Shown piece by piece: positions 7,695-16,321 of a stretch of 64,000 nucleotides of DNA; within the stretch, counting starts at the first letter, position 1; each line of letters starts with the position of its first letter. The notes under the pieces are model-generated. The model did no database searches. It saw only the letters and a program-made list of their open reading frames with translations, and was not told the origin of the DNA. Made by a program: the position numbers and the translations under genes. The stretch covers positions 434,001 to 498,000 of the forward strand of contig NZ_PKQQ01000001.1 in NCBI RefSeq assembly GCF_002893095.1. The letters run 5' to 3'. The stretch comes from Stenotrophomonas sp. VV52 (lineage in GTDB: Bacteria; Pseudomonadota; Gammaproteobacteria; Xanthomonadales; Xanthomonadaceae).

Positions 7695-10600
7695 ATGAAA
7701 CCGCAAAAAACAGCAGCCAAGACCGTGAAAAAAACGACCAAACCAGCCGATACGCAGACTGTCTCGCCAGTGGGCTTCTCTCTGGAACCGGTGTACACGG
7801 CTTTGCGCAAGCGTTACCCGGCGGCCGGGCAGGCCGAGGCAGTGGCGTTCGCCGCAGAGTTCTACAAGCGCATGGAAGCGGACGAGTTCCCGCACCACAC
7901 GGTTGAGGAATGGGCCGCACTGGCCGGCGACACCCTCGAATTCTCCCGCGTGCGCAAGGCCGGCAAGGCCAACGTGCGCGTGTTCAACCCGACCCTGAAG
8001 GCCAATGGCTGGGAGTCGGCGCACACCGTGCTGCAGATCGTCAACGACGACATGCCGTTCCTGGTCGACACCGTCACCATGACCCTGGCAGAACATGGCG
8101 TGGGCGTGCACGTGCTGGGCCACCCGGTGATCCGTTTCAGCCGCGACAAGGCCGGCAAACTCACCCAGGTGGGCGAAGGCACCGCCGAGTCGGTGATGCT
8201 GCTGGAGATCGACCGACAGCCGGCCGAGGCCATGGCCGACGTCGAGCAGGCTATCGTCAAGGCCCTGGATGAAGTGCGCGCCATCGTCGGCGACTGGGAT
8301 GCCATGCGCAGCAAGGCGCTGGTCCTGGCCGACGACCTCGGCACCCGACAGCTGCCGGTCGACGACGCGTCGCGCAGCGAGGCGCAGGCGTTCCTGCGCT
8401 GGGCCGCCGACAACCACTTCACCTTCTTCGGCTACCGCGAGTACCGCGTCGAGAAGCAGGGCAAGGAAGAGGTGCTGGCGCCGTTGAACGACACCGGCCT
8501 GGGCCTGATGCGCGGCAAGGACAAGTCCGCTGCGCGCCCGGTCAAGACGTTGGCTGCGCAGGGCCTCAACGCCACCACCGGGTTGAAGGACGCGTTGATC
8601 CTGACCAAGACCAACGCGCGTTCGCGCGTGCACCGCGCTGGCTACATGGACTACATCGGCGTGCTGGAATTCGACGCCAAGGGCAAGATCATCGGCGAGC
8701 AGCGCTTCCTGGGCCTGTTCACCTCCAGCGCCTACAACCGTCGCCCGTGGGAAATCCCGCTGGTGCGCCAGCGCCACGAATACGTGATGAAGCAGTCCGG
8801 CCTGGCCCCGGCCAGCCACAGCGGCAAGGCCCTGCGCCACATCCTGGAAACCCTGCCGCGCGAAGAACTGTTCCAGTCCACCGAGGAAGAACTGTTCCGC
8901 ACCGCCATGGGCGTGCTGGGCCTGCAGGAACGCGTGCGCAGCCGCCTGTTCCTGCGCCGCGACAAGTACAGCCGTTTCATCTCCGCGCTGGTCTACCTGC
9001 CGCGCGAGCGTTTCAACACCGACGTGCGCCTGCGCATCGAAGCGATGCTCAAGGACGCGCTGCAGGGCGAGTACGTGGACAGCTCGGTAGTGCTGGGTGA
9101 GTCGCCGCTGGCCCAGGTGCACCTGATCGTGCGCCCGAAGGCCGGCCAGACCCTGGAAGTGGACACCAGCGCGCTGGAACAGAAGCTCGCCCAGGTGCTG
9201 CGCAACTGGCAGGACGACCTGCGCGAAGCGCTGGTGGCCCGCCACGGCGAAACCGAAGGCCTGCGCATTGCCGCTCGCATCGGCAAGGCGCTGCCGGCCG
9301 GTTACATCGAAGACTCGAGCACCGAGATCGCGGCCAACGACGTCAGCCAGCTCGACGCGCTGACCGGTCCGGACGACCTGCGCCTGAGCCTGCAGGCCGT
9401 GCACCGCGAAGAAGGCGACGGCCTGCGACTGAAGCTGTACCGCCAGCTGGACGACATCCCGCTGTCCGATGCGCTGCCGATGATGGAGAACATGGGCCTG
9501 CGCGTGATCGCCGAGCGCCCGTACCGCCTCACCGTCGACAACGCGCCGGTGTACGTGCAGGACTTCGAAGTGGAGTCGGTGGCCGGCCCGATCGACGCGG
9601 CCAGCGCCGATGCCGCCTTCGGTGAAACCTTCGCCCGCGTGTGGCACGGCGACGCCGAGAACGACGGCTTCAACCGCCTGGTGCTGTCGGCCGGCCTGCA
9701 CTGGCGCCAGGTCGCCATGCTGCGCGGCTACTGCAAGTACCTGCTGCAGACCGGCGTGCCGTTCTCGCAGGCCTATGTGGAAGGCACGTTCACCCGTTAC
9801 CCGCTGCTGGCCCGCCTGCTGGTGGAGCTGTTCGAAGCGCGCTTCGACCCGGCGACCGGGCATGAGGACAAGGACGCGATCGCGGAAGGCCAGGCCGACC
9901 TGCGCGCGCACCTTGAAGTGCTGTCTGGCGGCGACGAAGCCACCCAGAAGGTGCTGAAGACCGTGGTCGACGCCCGCAAGGGCAACCGCACGGCGCAGAT
10001 GGACGCCGCGCGCGATGCGCTGCTGAAGCTGATGGACCGAGTCTCCAGCCTGGACGAAGACCGCATCCTGCGCAGCTTCATGGGCGTGATCGACGCGACC
10101 CTGCGCACCAGCTACTACCAGACCGACGCGCAGGGCCAGCACGGCCACGTGATCAGCTTCAAGTTCGATTCGGCGCTGGTGCCGGACCTGCCCAAGCCGC
10201 GTCCGTACCGCGAAATCTTCGTGTACGGCCCGCGCGTGGAAGGTACCCACCTGCGCTTCGGCGCGGTGGCGCGTGGCGGCCTGCGCTGGTCGGACCGTCG
10301 CGAAGACTTCCGTACCGAGGTGCTGGGCCTGGTCAAGGCGCAGATGGTCAAGAACACGGTGATCGTGCCGGTCGGCGCGAAGGGCGGCTTCTTCGCCAAG
10401 ACCCCGCCGGCCAGCGGCGACCGCGATGCGGTGTTCGCCAACGGCGTGGCCTGCTACAAGCTGTTCATCCAGGGCCTGCTGGACATCACCGACAACATCG
10501 TCAACAACAAGATCGTGCCGCCGGTGGACGTGGTCCGCCATGACATGGACGACCCGTACCTGGTGGTGGCGGCCGACAAGGGCACTGCGACGTTCTCGGA

Positions 10601-12671
10601 CATCGCCAACGGCCTGGCCATCGCGCACGGCTTCTGGATGGGCGATGCGTTCGCGTCGGGCGGTTCGGTCGGTTACGACCACAAGGGCATGGGCATCACC
10701 GCACGCGGTGCGTGGGAGTCGGTCAAGCGCCACTTCCGTGCGCTGGGCCGTGACAGCCAGAGCCAGGACTTCACCACGGTGGGTGTCGGCGACATGTCCG
10801 GCGACGTGTTTGGCAACGGCATGCTGCTGTCGCGCCACATCCGCCTGCTGGCGGCGTTCGACCACCGTCACATCTTCTTGGACCCGAATCCGGATGCGGC
10901 AACGTCGTTCGTGGAGCGCGAGCGGATGTTCACGGTGCCGCGTTCGAGCTGGGCGGACTACGATGCGAAGCTGATCAGCAAGGGCGGCGGGATCTTCCCG
11001 CGCACGCTGAAGTCGATCGAGATCACGCCGCAGGTGCGTGAGGCGCTGGGCCTGGACGAGAACGTCAAGGCGATGTCGCCGAACGATCTGATGAGCGCGA
11101 TCCTGAAGGCGCCGGTGGACCTGCTGTGGAACGGCGGCATCGGTACGTACGTGAAGGCGGCGACCGAGCAGCACAGCGATGTGGGCGACCGCGCCAACAA
11201 TGCGCTGCGCGTGAACGGTGGCGAGCTGCGCTGCAAGGTGGTGGGCGAGGGCGGCAACCTGGGCATGACCCAGCTGGGCCGCATCGAGGCGGCGCAGGCC
11301 GGCGTGCTGCTCAATACGGACTTCATCGACAACTCGGCCGGTGTGGACACCTCGGACCATGAAGTCAACATCAAGATCCTGCTCAATGATGTGGTGCGGG
11401 CGAAGAAGTTGACGGTGGAGCAGCGCAACAAGCTGCTGGCGTCGATGACGGACGAAGTGGCGGAGCTGGTGCTGAACGACAACTACCGCCAGAACCAGGC
11501 GCTGAGCCTGATGGAGCGGATGGCGGTCAAGCGCCTGGGCTCGAAGCAGCACTTCATCCGGACCCTGGAGAAGCAGGGCCTGCTGGATCGCCAGATCGAG
11601 TACCTGCCTTCGGACGCTGAAATGTCGGCACGCAAGGCGCGTGGGCAGGGGTTGACCCGTCCGGAGCTGTCGGTTCTGCTGTCGTATTCGAAGCTTGTGG
11701 CGTTCGCGCAGCTGCTGGATTCGGACATTCCGGAAGATCCGTACCTGTCGAAGGAGCTGCAGCGTTACTTCCCGACGCCGCTGCAGAAGAAGTATGCGGA
11801 CGCGATGGAGCGTCACCGCCTGAAGCGCGAGATCATCGCTACGGCGGTGACGAACCAGACGATCAACCGGATGGGCGCGACGTTCCTGATGCGTATGCAG
11901 GAGGACACGGGCCGCACGATCGCGGAGGTGGCGAAGGCGTACACGATCAGCCGTGAGACGCTGGACGCGCGTGCACTGTGGGCGCAGATCGATGCGCTGG
12001 ACGGGACGCTGCCGGAGTCGGTGCAGATCGATGCGCTGGAAGTGATCTGGAAGCTGCAGCGTGCGTTCGTGCGCTGGCTGCTGTTCCGCCCCGGTGCGAT
12101 GCCGGGTATCACGGAGGCGGTGAACCGCTACCAGGCGCCGTTCAACGACATCCGCGAGGCGTCGGGCGTGCTGCCGGATTCGCAGCGCCCGGCCTACGAG
12201 GCGAGCGTGCAGGAGTGGAAGGACAAGGGCCTGCCGCCGGCGCTGGCACAGCAGCTGTCGGAGCTGCAGTTCCTGGAACCGGCGTTCGACATCATCGAGC
12301 TGGCGCGCACGCGCAAGCTGAAGCCGGTGGATGTGTCGAAGGTCCACTTCCGCCTGGGCGATGCGTTGCAGCTGCCGTGGCTGTTCGAGCAGATCGATGC
12401 GCTGGAGGTCAACGGTCGTTGGCACGCGGTGGCCCGTGGCGTGCTGCGCGACGAGCTGGCGGCGCACCACCGCAACCTGGCGGCGCAGGTACTGTCGATG
12501 AAGGGCAGTACTGCCGAAGCCAAGGTCGCCGCATGGCTGGCCCGCGACGACAGCAGCCTGCGCTTCACGCTGTCGATGCTGCAGGAACTGGCCGAGCAGA
12601 AGACCCTGGACTACCCGACCGTCTCGGTCGCGGTCCAGCGCCTGGGCCAGCTGGCTGCCCACGGCGCGTAA
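7695..12671 (+). CDS. gdhB: NAD-specific glutamate dehydrogenase, large (about 180 kDa) type
   Basis: The 1658-residue protein belongs to the large bacterial NAD-GDH family first studied in Streptomyces and Pseudomonas. It deaminates glutamate to 2-oxoglutarate and is usually catabolic. The N-terminal third holds ACT-like regulatory segments (VLQIVNDDMPFLVDTVTMTL). The catalytic core follows, with LRFGAVARGGLRWSDRREDFRTE, VIVPVGAKGGFF and the nucleotide-binding region around DMSGDVFGNGMLLS. A long C-terminal helical region completes it. Length is normal for the family. ATG 7695 (MKPQKTAAKTVKKTT) is chosen over an upstream in-frame ATG because it lies just downstream of the -10 candidate. The gene is monocistronic, with a strong terminator. 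Confidence 0.95.
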   Translation: MKPQKTAAKTVKKTTKPADTQTVSPVGFSLEPVYTALRKRYPAAGQAEAVAFAAEFYKRMEADEFPHHTVEEWAALAGDTLEFSRVRKAGKANVRVFNPTLKANGWESAHTVLQIVNDDMPFLVDTVTMTLAEHGVGVHVLGHPVIRFSRDKAGKLTQVGEGTAESVMLLEIDRQPAEAMADVEQAIVKALDEVRAIVGDWDAMRSKALVLADDLGTRQLPVDDASRSEAQAFLRWAADNHFTFFGYREYRVEKQGKEEVLAPLNDTGLGLMRGKDKSAARPVKTLAAQGLNATTGLKDALILTKTNARSRVHRAGYMDYIGVLEFDAKGKIIGEQRFLGLFTSSAYNRRPWEIPLVRQRHEYVMKQSGLAPASHSGKALRHILETLPREELFQSTEEELFRTAMGVLGLQERVRSRLFLRRDKYSRFISALVYLPRERFNTDVRLRIEAMLKDALQGEYVDSSVVLGESPLAQVHLIVRPKAGQTLEVDTSALEQKLAQVLRNWQDDLREALVARHGETEGLRIAARIGKALPAGYIEDSSTEIAANDVSQLDALTGPDDLRLSLQAVHREEGDGLRLKLYRQLDDIPLSDALPMMENMGLRVIAERPYRLTVDNAPVYVQDFEVESVAGPIDAASADAAFGETFARVWHGDAENDGFNRLVLSAGLHWRQVAMLRGYCKYLLQTGVPFSQAYVEGTFTRYPLLARLLVELFEARFDPATGHEDKDAIAEGQADLRAHLEVLSGGDEATQKVLKTVVDARKGNRTAQMDAARDALLKLMDRVSSLDEDRILRSFMGVIDATLRTSYYQTDAQGQHGHVISFKFDSALVPDLPKPRPYREIFVYGPRVEGTHLRFGAVARGGLRWSDRREDFRTEVLGLVKAQMVKNTVIVPVGAKGGFFAKTPPASGDRDAVFANGVACYKLFIQGLLDITDNIVNNKIVPPVDVVRHDMDDPYLVVAADKGTATFSDIANGLAIAHGFWMGDAFASGGSVGYDHKGMGITARGAWESVKRHFRALGRDSQSQDFTTVGVGDMSGDVFGNGMLLSRHIRLLAAFDHRHIFLDPNPDAATSFVERERMFTVPRSSWADYDAKLISKGGGIFPRTLKSIEITPQVREALGLDENVKAMSPNDLMSAILKAPVDLLWNGGIGTYVKAATEQHSDVGDRANNALRVNGGELRCKVVGEGGNLGMTQLGRIEAAQAGVLLNTDFIDNSAGVDTSDHEVNIKILLNDVVRAKKLTVEQRNKLLASMTDEVAELVLNDNYRQNQALSLMERMAVKRLGSKQHFIRTLEKQGLLDRQIEYLPSDAEMSARKARGQGLTRPELSVLLSYSKLVAFAQLLDSDIPEDPYLSKELQRYFPTPLQKKYADAMERHRLKREIIATAVTNQTINRMGATFLMRMQEDTGRTIAEVAKAYTISRETLDARALWAQIDALDGTLPESVQIDALEVIWKLQRAFVRWLLFRPGAMPGITEAVNRYQAPFNDIREASGVLPDSQRPAYEASVQEWKDKGLPPALAQQLSELQFLEPAFDIIELARTRKLKPVDVSKVHFRLGDALQLPWLFEQIDALEVNGRWHAVARGVLRDELAAHHRNLAAQVLSMKGSTAEAKVAAWLARDDSSLRFTLSMLQELAEQKTLDYPTVSVAVQRLGQLAAHGA

Positions 12672-12696
12672 GCGCTTCGGGTAGTGTTTGATGCAG

Positions 12697-12726
12697 AAAG
12701 GCCCCGCTTCGGCGGGGCCTTTTTTG
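12697..12726 (+). terminator. Rho-independent terminator of gdhB
   Basis: AAAGGCCCCGC pairs with GCGGGGCCTTT around the TTCG tetraloop, followed by a T-run. It ends 55 bp after the stop codon. Confidence 0.9.
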
Positions 12727-12765
12727 TTGTCTGGCGCCCGCGATCCTGCGATTGCAAACAACCCG

Positions 12766-12790
12766 GTAGAGCCAGGCCCTGCCTGGCTCG
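12766..12790 (+). repeat. SMAG element heading composite repeat C
   Basis: GTAG is followed by the stem AGCCAGGC/GCCTGGCT. The conserved linker with GGCGAACAGCC leads into repeat copy C. Confidence 0.8.
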
Positions 12791-12824
12791 CTGTTGGATT
12801 CAGGCGAACAGCCCTCGTCTGCGC

Positions 12825-12948
12825 GGTTTCCCTGGTCAGGGCCGTCGGGTGCGGGTTTGTGGGGGACGCTGCAAGTACGTCCATGTAAGCTCATCGCCGC
12901 ATCCATGCGGCTCGTGCCCCCTCAAACCCACCCCCGCCGACCCTCCGA
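12825..12948. repeat. Long inverted-repeat element, copy C (identical to copy A)
   Basis: These 124 bp are identical to 2021-2144, while the sequence on both sides differs. The core hairpin GCCGCAT-CC-ATGCGGC is at 12896-12911. Together with two SMAG elements and element E, it fills the 576-bp gap between gdhB and nadK, where I see no gene. Confidence 0.85.
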
Positions 12949-12976
12949 TAGTTGGCAGGTGAGTCACCGAAAAGCG

Positions 12977-13001
12977 GTAGAGCCGGGCCTTGCCCGGCTG
13001 C
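12977..13001 (+). repeat. SMAG element
   Basis: GTAG with the stem AGCCGGGC/GCCCGGCT, essentially the same sequence as the element at 1963. It precedes inverted-repeat element E. Confidence 0.8.
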
Positions 13002-13029
13002 TCTTCCTCTCCGCACACGACCATGTATG

Positions 13030-13144
13030 GGGGCGGCCGCCGGGTAGCCCCCGGAGGGACGCTAGAAAACATGGATGTTTTCTAGCAGCCCCCATGGATG
13101 GGTTCACGGCGTGTCCCGGAGCGGGGCTGCCCGGCGGCCGCCCC
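13030..13144. repeat. Long inverted-repeat element E with two CATGGATG cores
   Basis: The outer 22-bp arms at 13030-13051 and 13123-13144 differ at one base (GGGGCGGCCGCCGGG end). Inside is a perfect 12-bp inverted repeat, GCTAGAAAACAT-GG-ATGTTTTCTAGC (13061-13086). A second smaller core, CCCAT-GG-ATGGG, follows at about 13091. Both halves share the CATGGATG core seen in copies A-D. There is no coding potential I trust. Confidence 0.8.
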
Positions 13145-13247
13145 TGCACGTATGAATCGAAACGCTGCTGTTAGCGACCAACCCACAACAAGCGCACTTC
13201 CACCCCGGTTATGCTTCAACCAGCAAGCCCTCCACCGGACCCCACCA

Positions 13248-14024
13248 ATGAGCGATTCCCCCCGCATCGCCTTCCTGGCCAGCAACACCGAAGCGGCCCA
13301 GCTCGCCCGCGCGGCGATGGTCGCTCGCTACGGCGACCATGCGCCGGAAGAGGCCGACGTGCTGTGCCCGCTGGGCGGCGATGGCTTCATGCTGCAGACC
13401 CTGCACCGGCATGGCGCGCTGGGGCGGCCCGTTTTCGGCATGAAGCTGGGTACAGTGGGGTTCCTGATGAACCAGTATCGGGAGGACGATGGCGAGTTGC
13501 CCGCCCGGCTGGCCGTGGCCGAGCCGGCCAATCTGCGACCGCTGGAAATGCTGGCATTGACCGAGTCGGGCACCACTACGGGCTCGCTGGCCTACAACGA
13601 CGTGTCGCTGCTGCGCCAGACCCGCCAGGCCGCGCATATCGGGGTGGACCTCAACGGGCAGGAGCGCGTGGCCGAACTGATCGGCGACGGGGTGCTGGTG
13701 GCCACGCCGGCCGGGAGCACCGCCTACAATTACTCCGCGCACGGCCCGGTCCTGCCGCTGGGCTCGCATACGATCGCGCTGACCCCGTTGGCGCCGTACC
13801 GGCCGCGGCGCTGGCGTGGTGCGATCCTCAAGGCCGACACCGAAGTGCGCTTCCGCGTGCTCGATCCCTACAAGCGCCCGGTCAGCGTGACCGCCGATTC
13901 GCATGAAACCCGCGACGTGGTCGAGGTGACCATCCGGGAGTCGCGCGAACGCCGGGTGACCCTGCTGTTCGATCCGGAACACAACCTGGAAGACCGGATC
14001 CTCAGCGAACAGTTCATGTTTTGA
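13248..14024 (+). CDS. nadK: NAD kinase
   Basis: The 258-residue protein phosphorylates NAD to NADP. The nucleotide-binding GGDG lies at residues 43-46 ([11 protein letters not shown]), followed by [13 protein letters not shown] and the conserved [15 protein letters not shown]. It is shorter at the N-terminus than the E. coli enzyme (about 290 residues), as in some proteobacterial forms. ATG 13248 ([14 protein letters not shown]) is preferred. No strong ribosome site is visible and upstream in-frame starts run into repeat element E. The next gene follows after 16 bp, suggesting co-transcription. Confidence 0.92.
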   Translation: MSDSPRIAFLASNTEAAQLARAAMVARYGDHAPEEADVLCPLGGDGFMLQTLHRHGALGRPVFGMKLGTVGFLMNQYREDDGELPARLAVAEPANLRPLEMLALTESGTTTGSLAYNDVSLLRQTRQAAHIGVDLNGQERVAELIGDGVLVATPAGSTAYNYSAHGPVLPLGSHTIALTPLAPYRPRRWRGAILKADTEVRFRVLDPYKRPVSVTADSHETRDVVEVTIRESRERRVTLLFDPEHNLEDRILSEQFMF

Positions 14025-14040
14025 AGGACCTTTGACCGCC

Positions 14041-14991
14041 ATGGGCGACAACACCCCCCGCTTGCTGACCGTTGCCGTGACCTCGCGTGCGCTGTTCGAC
14101 CTTGAAGAAGGCCATGCGCTGTTCGAGGCCGAAGGCGTGGACGCCTACGCCGAGTACCAGCGCACGCATGAAGACGACATCCTGCGCCCCGGCGTGGCCT
14201 TCCCGGTGGTGCGCAAGCTGCTGGCGCTGAACCAGGGCGAGTCGCCGGAGTCGCCGCGGGTGGAGGTCATCCTGCTGTCGCGCAATTCGGCCGACACCGG
14301 CCTGCGCATCTTCAACTCGATCCAGCATTACGACCTGGGCATCATCCGCGCCACGTTCACCGCCGGCGAGCCGACCTGGCCGTACGTGAAGCCGTTCGGC
14401 ACCGACCTGTTCCTGTCGGCCAATCCGGAATCGGTGCGGCGTGCGCTGCGGCATGGCATCGCCGCAGCGACCATCCTGCCCAAGCCCTACGATGAAACGC
14501 TGGCCGCCGCCGAGCCGCTGGACATGAGCCAGCCGCTGGGCCAGCTGCGCATCGCGTTCGATGGCGATGCGGTGATCTTCGGCGATGAGAGCGAGCGCAT
14601 TTCGCGCGAACAGGGCGTGGAGGCGTTTGGCCGGCATGAGCGCGAGAACGCGCGCGAGCCGCTCAGCGGCGGGCCGTTCCGGAACTTCCTGTCGGCGCTG
14701 CACACCCTGCAGGCGGAATTCCCGGCTGGCGAGGCTGCGCCGATCCGCACCGCGCTGGTCACCGCGCGCTCGGCGCCGGCGCATGAGCGGGTGATCCGCA
14801 CCCTGCGCGAGTGGGGCGTGCGCCTGGATGAAGCGCTGTTCCTGGGCGGCCGCCACAAGGGGCCGTTCCTGGAGGCCTTCGGCGCGGACATCTTCTTCGA
14901 CGATTCGCAGCACAACATCGACAGCGCCCGGCAGCATCTGAGCGTGGCGGCGGGCCACGTACCCCACGGCGTAGCCAACGAGCCCCGTTGA
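14041..14991 (+). CDS. 5'-nucleotidase family protein (cytosolic, PF06189 type)
   Basis: The 316-residue protein resembles the cytosolic 5'-nucleotidase family, which removes phosphate from nucleoside monophosphates. Visible features are LLTVAVTSRALFDLEEGHALFE, the VILLSRNSADTGLRIFNSI block and the late DEALFLGGRHKGPFLEAFGADIFFDDS, an HAD-like acidic end. ATG 14041 is used with GAAGGA upstream; a TTG at 14032 would add three residues. The gene sits just downstream of NAD kinase, so a role in nucleotide turnover is plausible but inferred. Confidence 0.8.
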   Translation: MGDNTPRLLTVAVTSRALFDLEEGHALFEAEGVDAYAEYQRTHEDDILRPGVAFPVVRKLLALNQGESPESPRVEVILLSRNSADTGLRIFNSIQHYDLGIIRATFTAGEPTWPYVKPFGTDLFLSANPESVRRALRHGIAAATILPKPYDETLAAAEPLDMSQPLGQLRIAFDGDAVIFGDESERISREQGVEAFGRHERENAREPLSGGPFRNFLSALHTLQAEFPAGEAAPIRTALVTARSAPAHERVIRTLREWGVRLDEALFLGGRHKGPFLEAFGADIFFDDSQHNIDSARQHLSVAAGHVPHGVANEPR

Positions 14992-15006
14992 TGCGCGCGT
15001 CACCGC

Positions 15007-15077
15007 GTAGTGCCCGCCGCTGGCGGGCTCTGCACGATGCCGGATCATGCGAGGAGCCGGCCGGCGGCCGGCACTAC
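15007..15077. repeat. Facing pair of SMAG elements
   Basis: A forward SMAG (GTAGTGCCCGCC...GGCGGGCTC, 15007-15030) faces an inverted one ending in GCACTAC (15054-15077), with 23 bp between. The pair fills the gap between two convergent genes and could fold into one cruciform. Confidence 0.75.
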
Positions 15078-15097
15078 GGGCTCCGCACCATGCCCGA

Positions 15098-15631
15098 TCA
15101 GAGCGGCAACCGGATGTCCACCAGCTTCCAGCTCAGCCCCTGCCGCTGCAGCACGAACACCACCGGGCCCTGCGCGGTCTGGGTGGTGGCGGTAAACCGC
15201 GACAGCGATTCGAACCGGTGGGTAGCGCCTTCCAGCGGCCGGGCCGCCTTCGGCGCGGCATAGGCGTCGTTGGTTTCCAGGTCGTTGCTGGCCCGCTTCC
15301 ACAGGGTGTGGCCTTCCAGCAGCGCGCCGATCCCGGTCGGGGTCACCATCGCATCCACGGCGGTGCCACCCAGGCGCTGGCCAGCGGTGAGCAGCAATGC
15401 GCCCACGAGGTTTGACTGCACGTCCGGCCCGGCCTGGCGCACCACGTAGTCGTCCAGCTGCGCGCGAAGGTTCGCCCGCAGCATCGGGAAGTCCACGTAA
15501 CGGTCCAGTTTCGAGGTATCGCGCTGCTCGATGGCCTGCGACAGCCCCCGAATGGTCAGGTACGGACCGGCCGCGACGAACCCGGCCAGCAGGACCGCAA
15601 GAACGACCAGGATCCAGATCAGCTTCTTCAT
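15098..15631 (-). CDS. DUF2939 family membrane-anchored protein
   Basis: The 177-residue protein has an N-terminal hydrophobic segment (MKKLIWILVVLAVLLAGFVA) and then the DUF2939 signature: AGPYLTIRGLSQAIEQRD, followed by LDRYVDFPMLRANLRAQL. The remainder should lie in the periplasm. Function is unknown. It starts three bases after the stop of the DUF2461 gene and is the last gene of a long minus-strand run. Confidence 0.75.
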   Translation of the reverse strand: MKKLIWILVVLAVLLAGFVAAGPYLTIRGLSQAIEQRDTSKLDRYVDFPMLRANLRAQLDDYVVRQAGPDVQSNLVGALLLTAGQRLGGTAVDAMVTPTGIGALLEGHTLWKRASNDLETNDAYAAPKAARPLEGATHRFESLSRFTATTQTAQGPVVFVLQRQGLSWKLVDIRLPL

Positions 15632-15634
15632 GGG

Positions 15635-16321
15635 TCAGAACTCCAGATCCAACGCTGCACAAAGATAATCCACGAACGGCCCCAGCGTGACCAGGTCCTT
15701 GGCCAAGGTCTGGCGCAGCTTCGGCCCGGTCATGGTGGCGTCGTCCAGCGAGCGCCAGAACACCCAGTTGCGGTGCTTGAGGTCGTCGATGAACTCGAAG
15801 TCCGGTTCGAACCCGCGCGGGGCCCGCACCAGCTTCTCGCTTTCCTCGAAGTCGAACTTCCTGCGCAGCGCCGGCGCATGCGCCGCGGCCTTCCAGGCAC
15901 CCGGGTTGTCCACGATGAAGTGGCGGACCTTGCGCTGGGTGGCCGGCTCGGGGTGCCACAGCCCGGCGCCGACGAAACTCTCGCCCGGCTGGAGGTGGAT
16001 GTAGAAGGACGGCGCCGGCACCTGTTTGCGCCGCTCATGGAACAGCCGAGCACCCTGCCAGGTCTTGTACGGCGACTTGTCGTTGGAAAAACGCGCGTCG
16101 CGGTAGATCCGGAACAGCGAGCCGCCCACGCCGCGCGGGTCGGAACGGAAGTGGTCGCTCACCGCCGCCAGGTCCGGCTGCAGGTCGCTGATCAGGCGCA
16201 GGAAGGGCTGCCGCACATGTTCTTCGTACTTGTCCTTGTGCGCGTTGAACCAGGTCTTGTCGTTGTTGCGTGCCAGGCCGCGCAGGAAGGTGAAGCTGGC
16301 AGGGGTGAAATAGGTGCTCAC
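15635..16321 (-). CDS. DUF2461 / TIGR02453 family protein
   Basis: The 228-residue protein begins TYFTPASFTFLRGLARNNDK followed by TWFNAHKDKYE, and has GVGGSLFRIYRDARFSNDKS and GLWHPEPATQRKVR, the hallmarks of this uncharacterised family. No catalytic function is known. The GTG start at 16321 overlaps the TGA of sbcB (GTGA), which argues for this start and for translational coupling. The family is widespread, so the pairing with an exonuclease may be coincidental. Confidence 0.85.
   Translation of the reverse strand: MSTYFTPASFTFLRGLARNNDKTWFNAHKDKYEEHVRQPFLRLISDLQPDLAAVSDHFRSDPRGVGGSLFRIYRDARFSNDKSPYKTWQGARLFHERRKQVPAPSFYIHLQPGESFVGAGLWHPEPATQRKVRHFIVDNPGAWKAAAHAPALRRKFDFEESEKLVRAPRGFEPDFEFIDDLKHRNWVFWRSLDDATMTGPKLRQTLAKDLVTLGPFVDYLCAALDLEF

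Noticed and set aside
7659..12884. 1741-residue minus-strand open frame
   Set aside because: It mirrors gdhB across its whole length, is rich in Arg, His, Gln and Leu, and starts inside repeat copy C.
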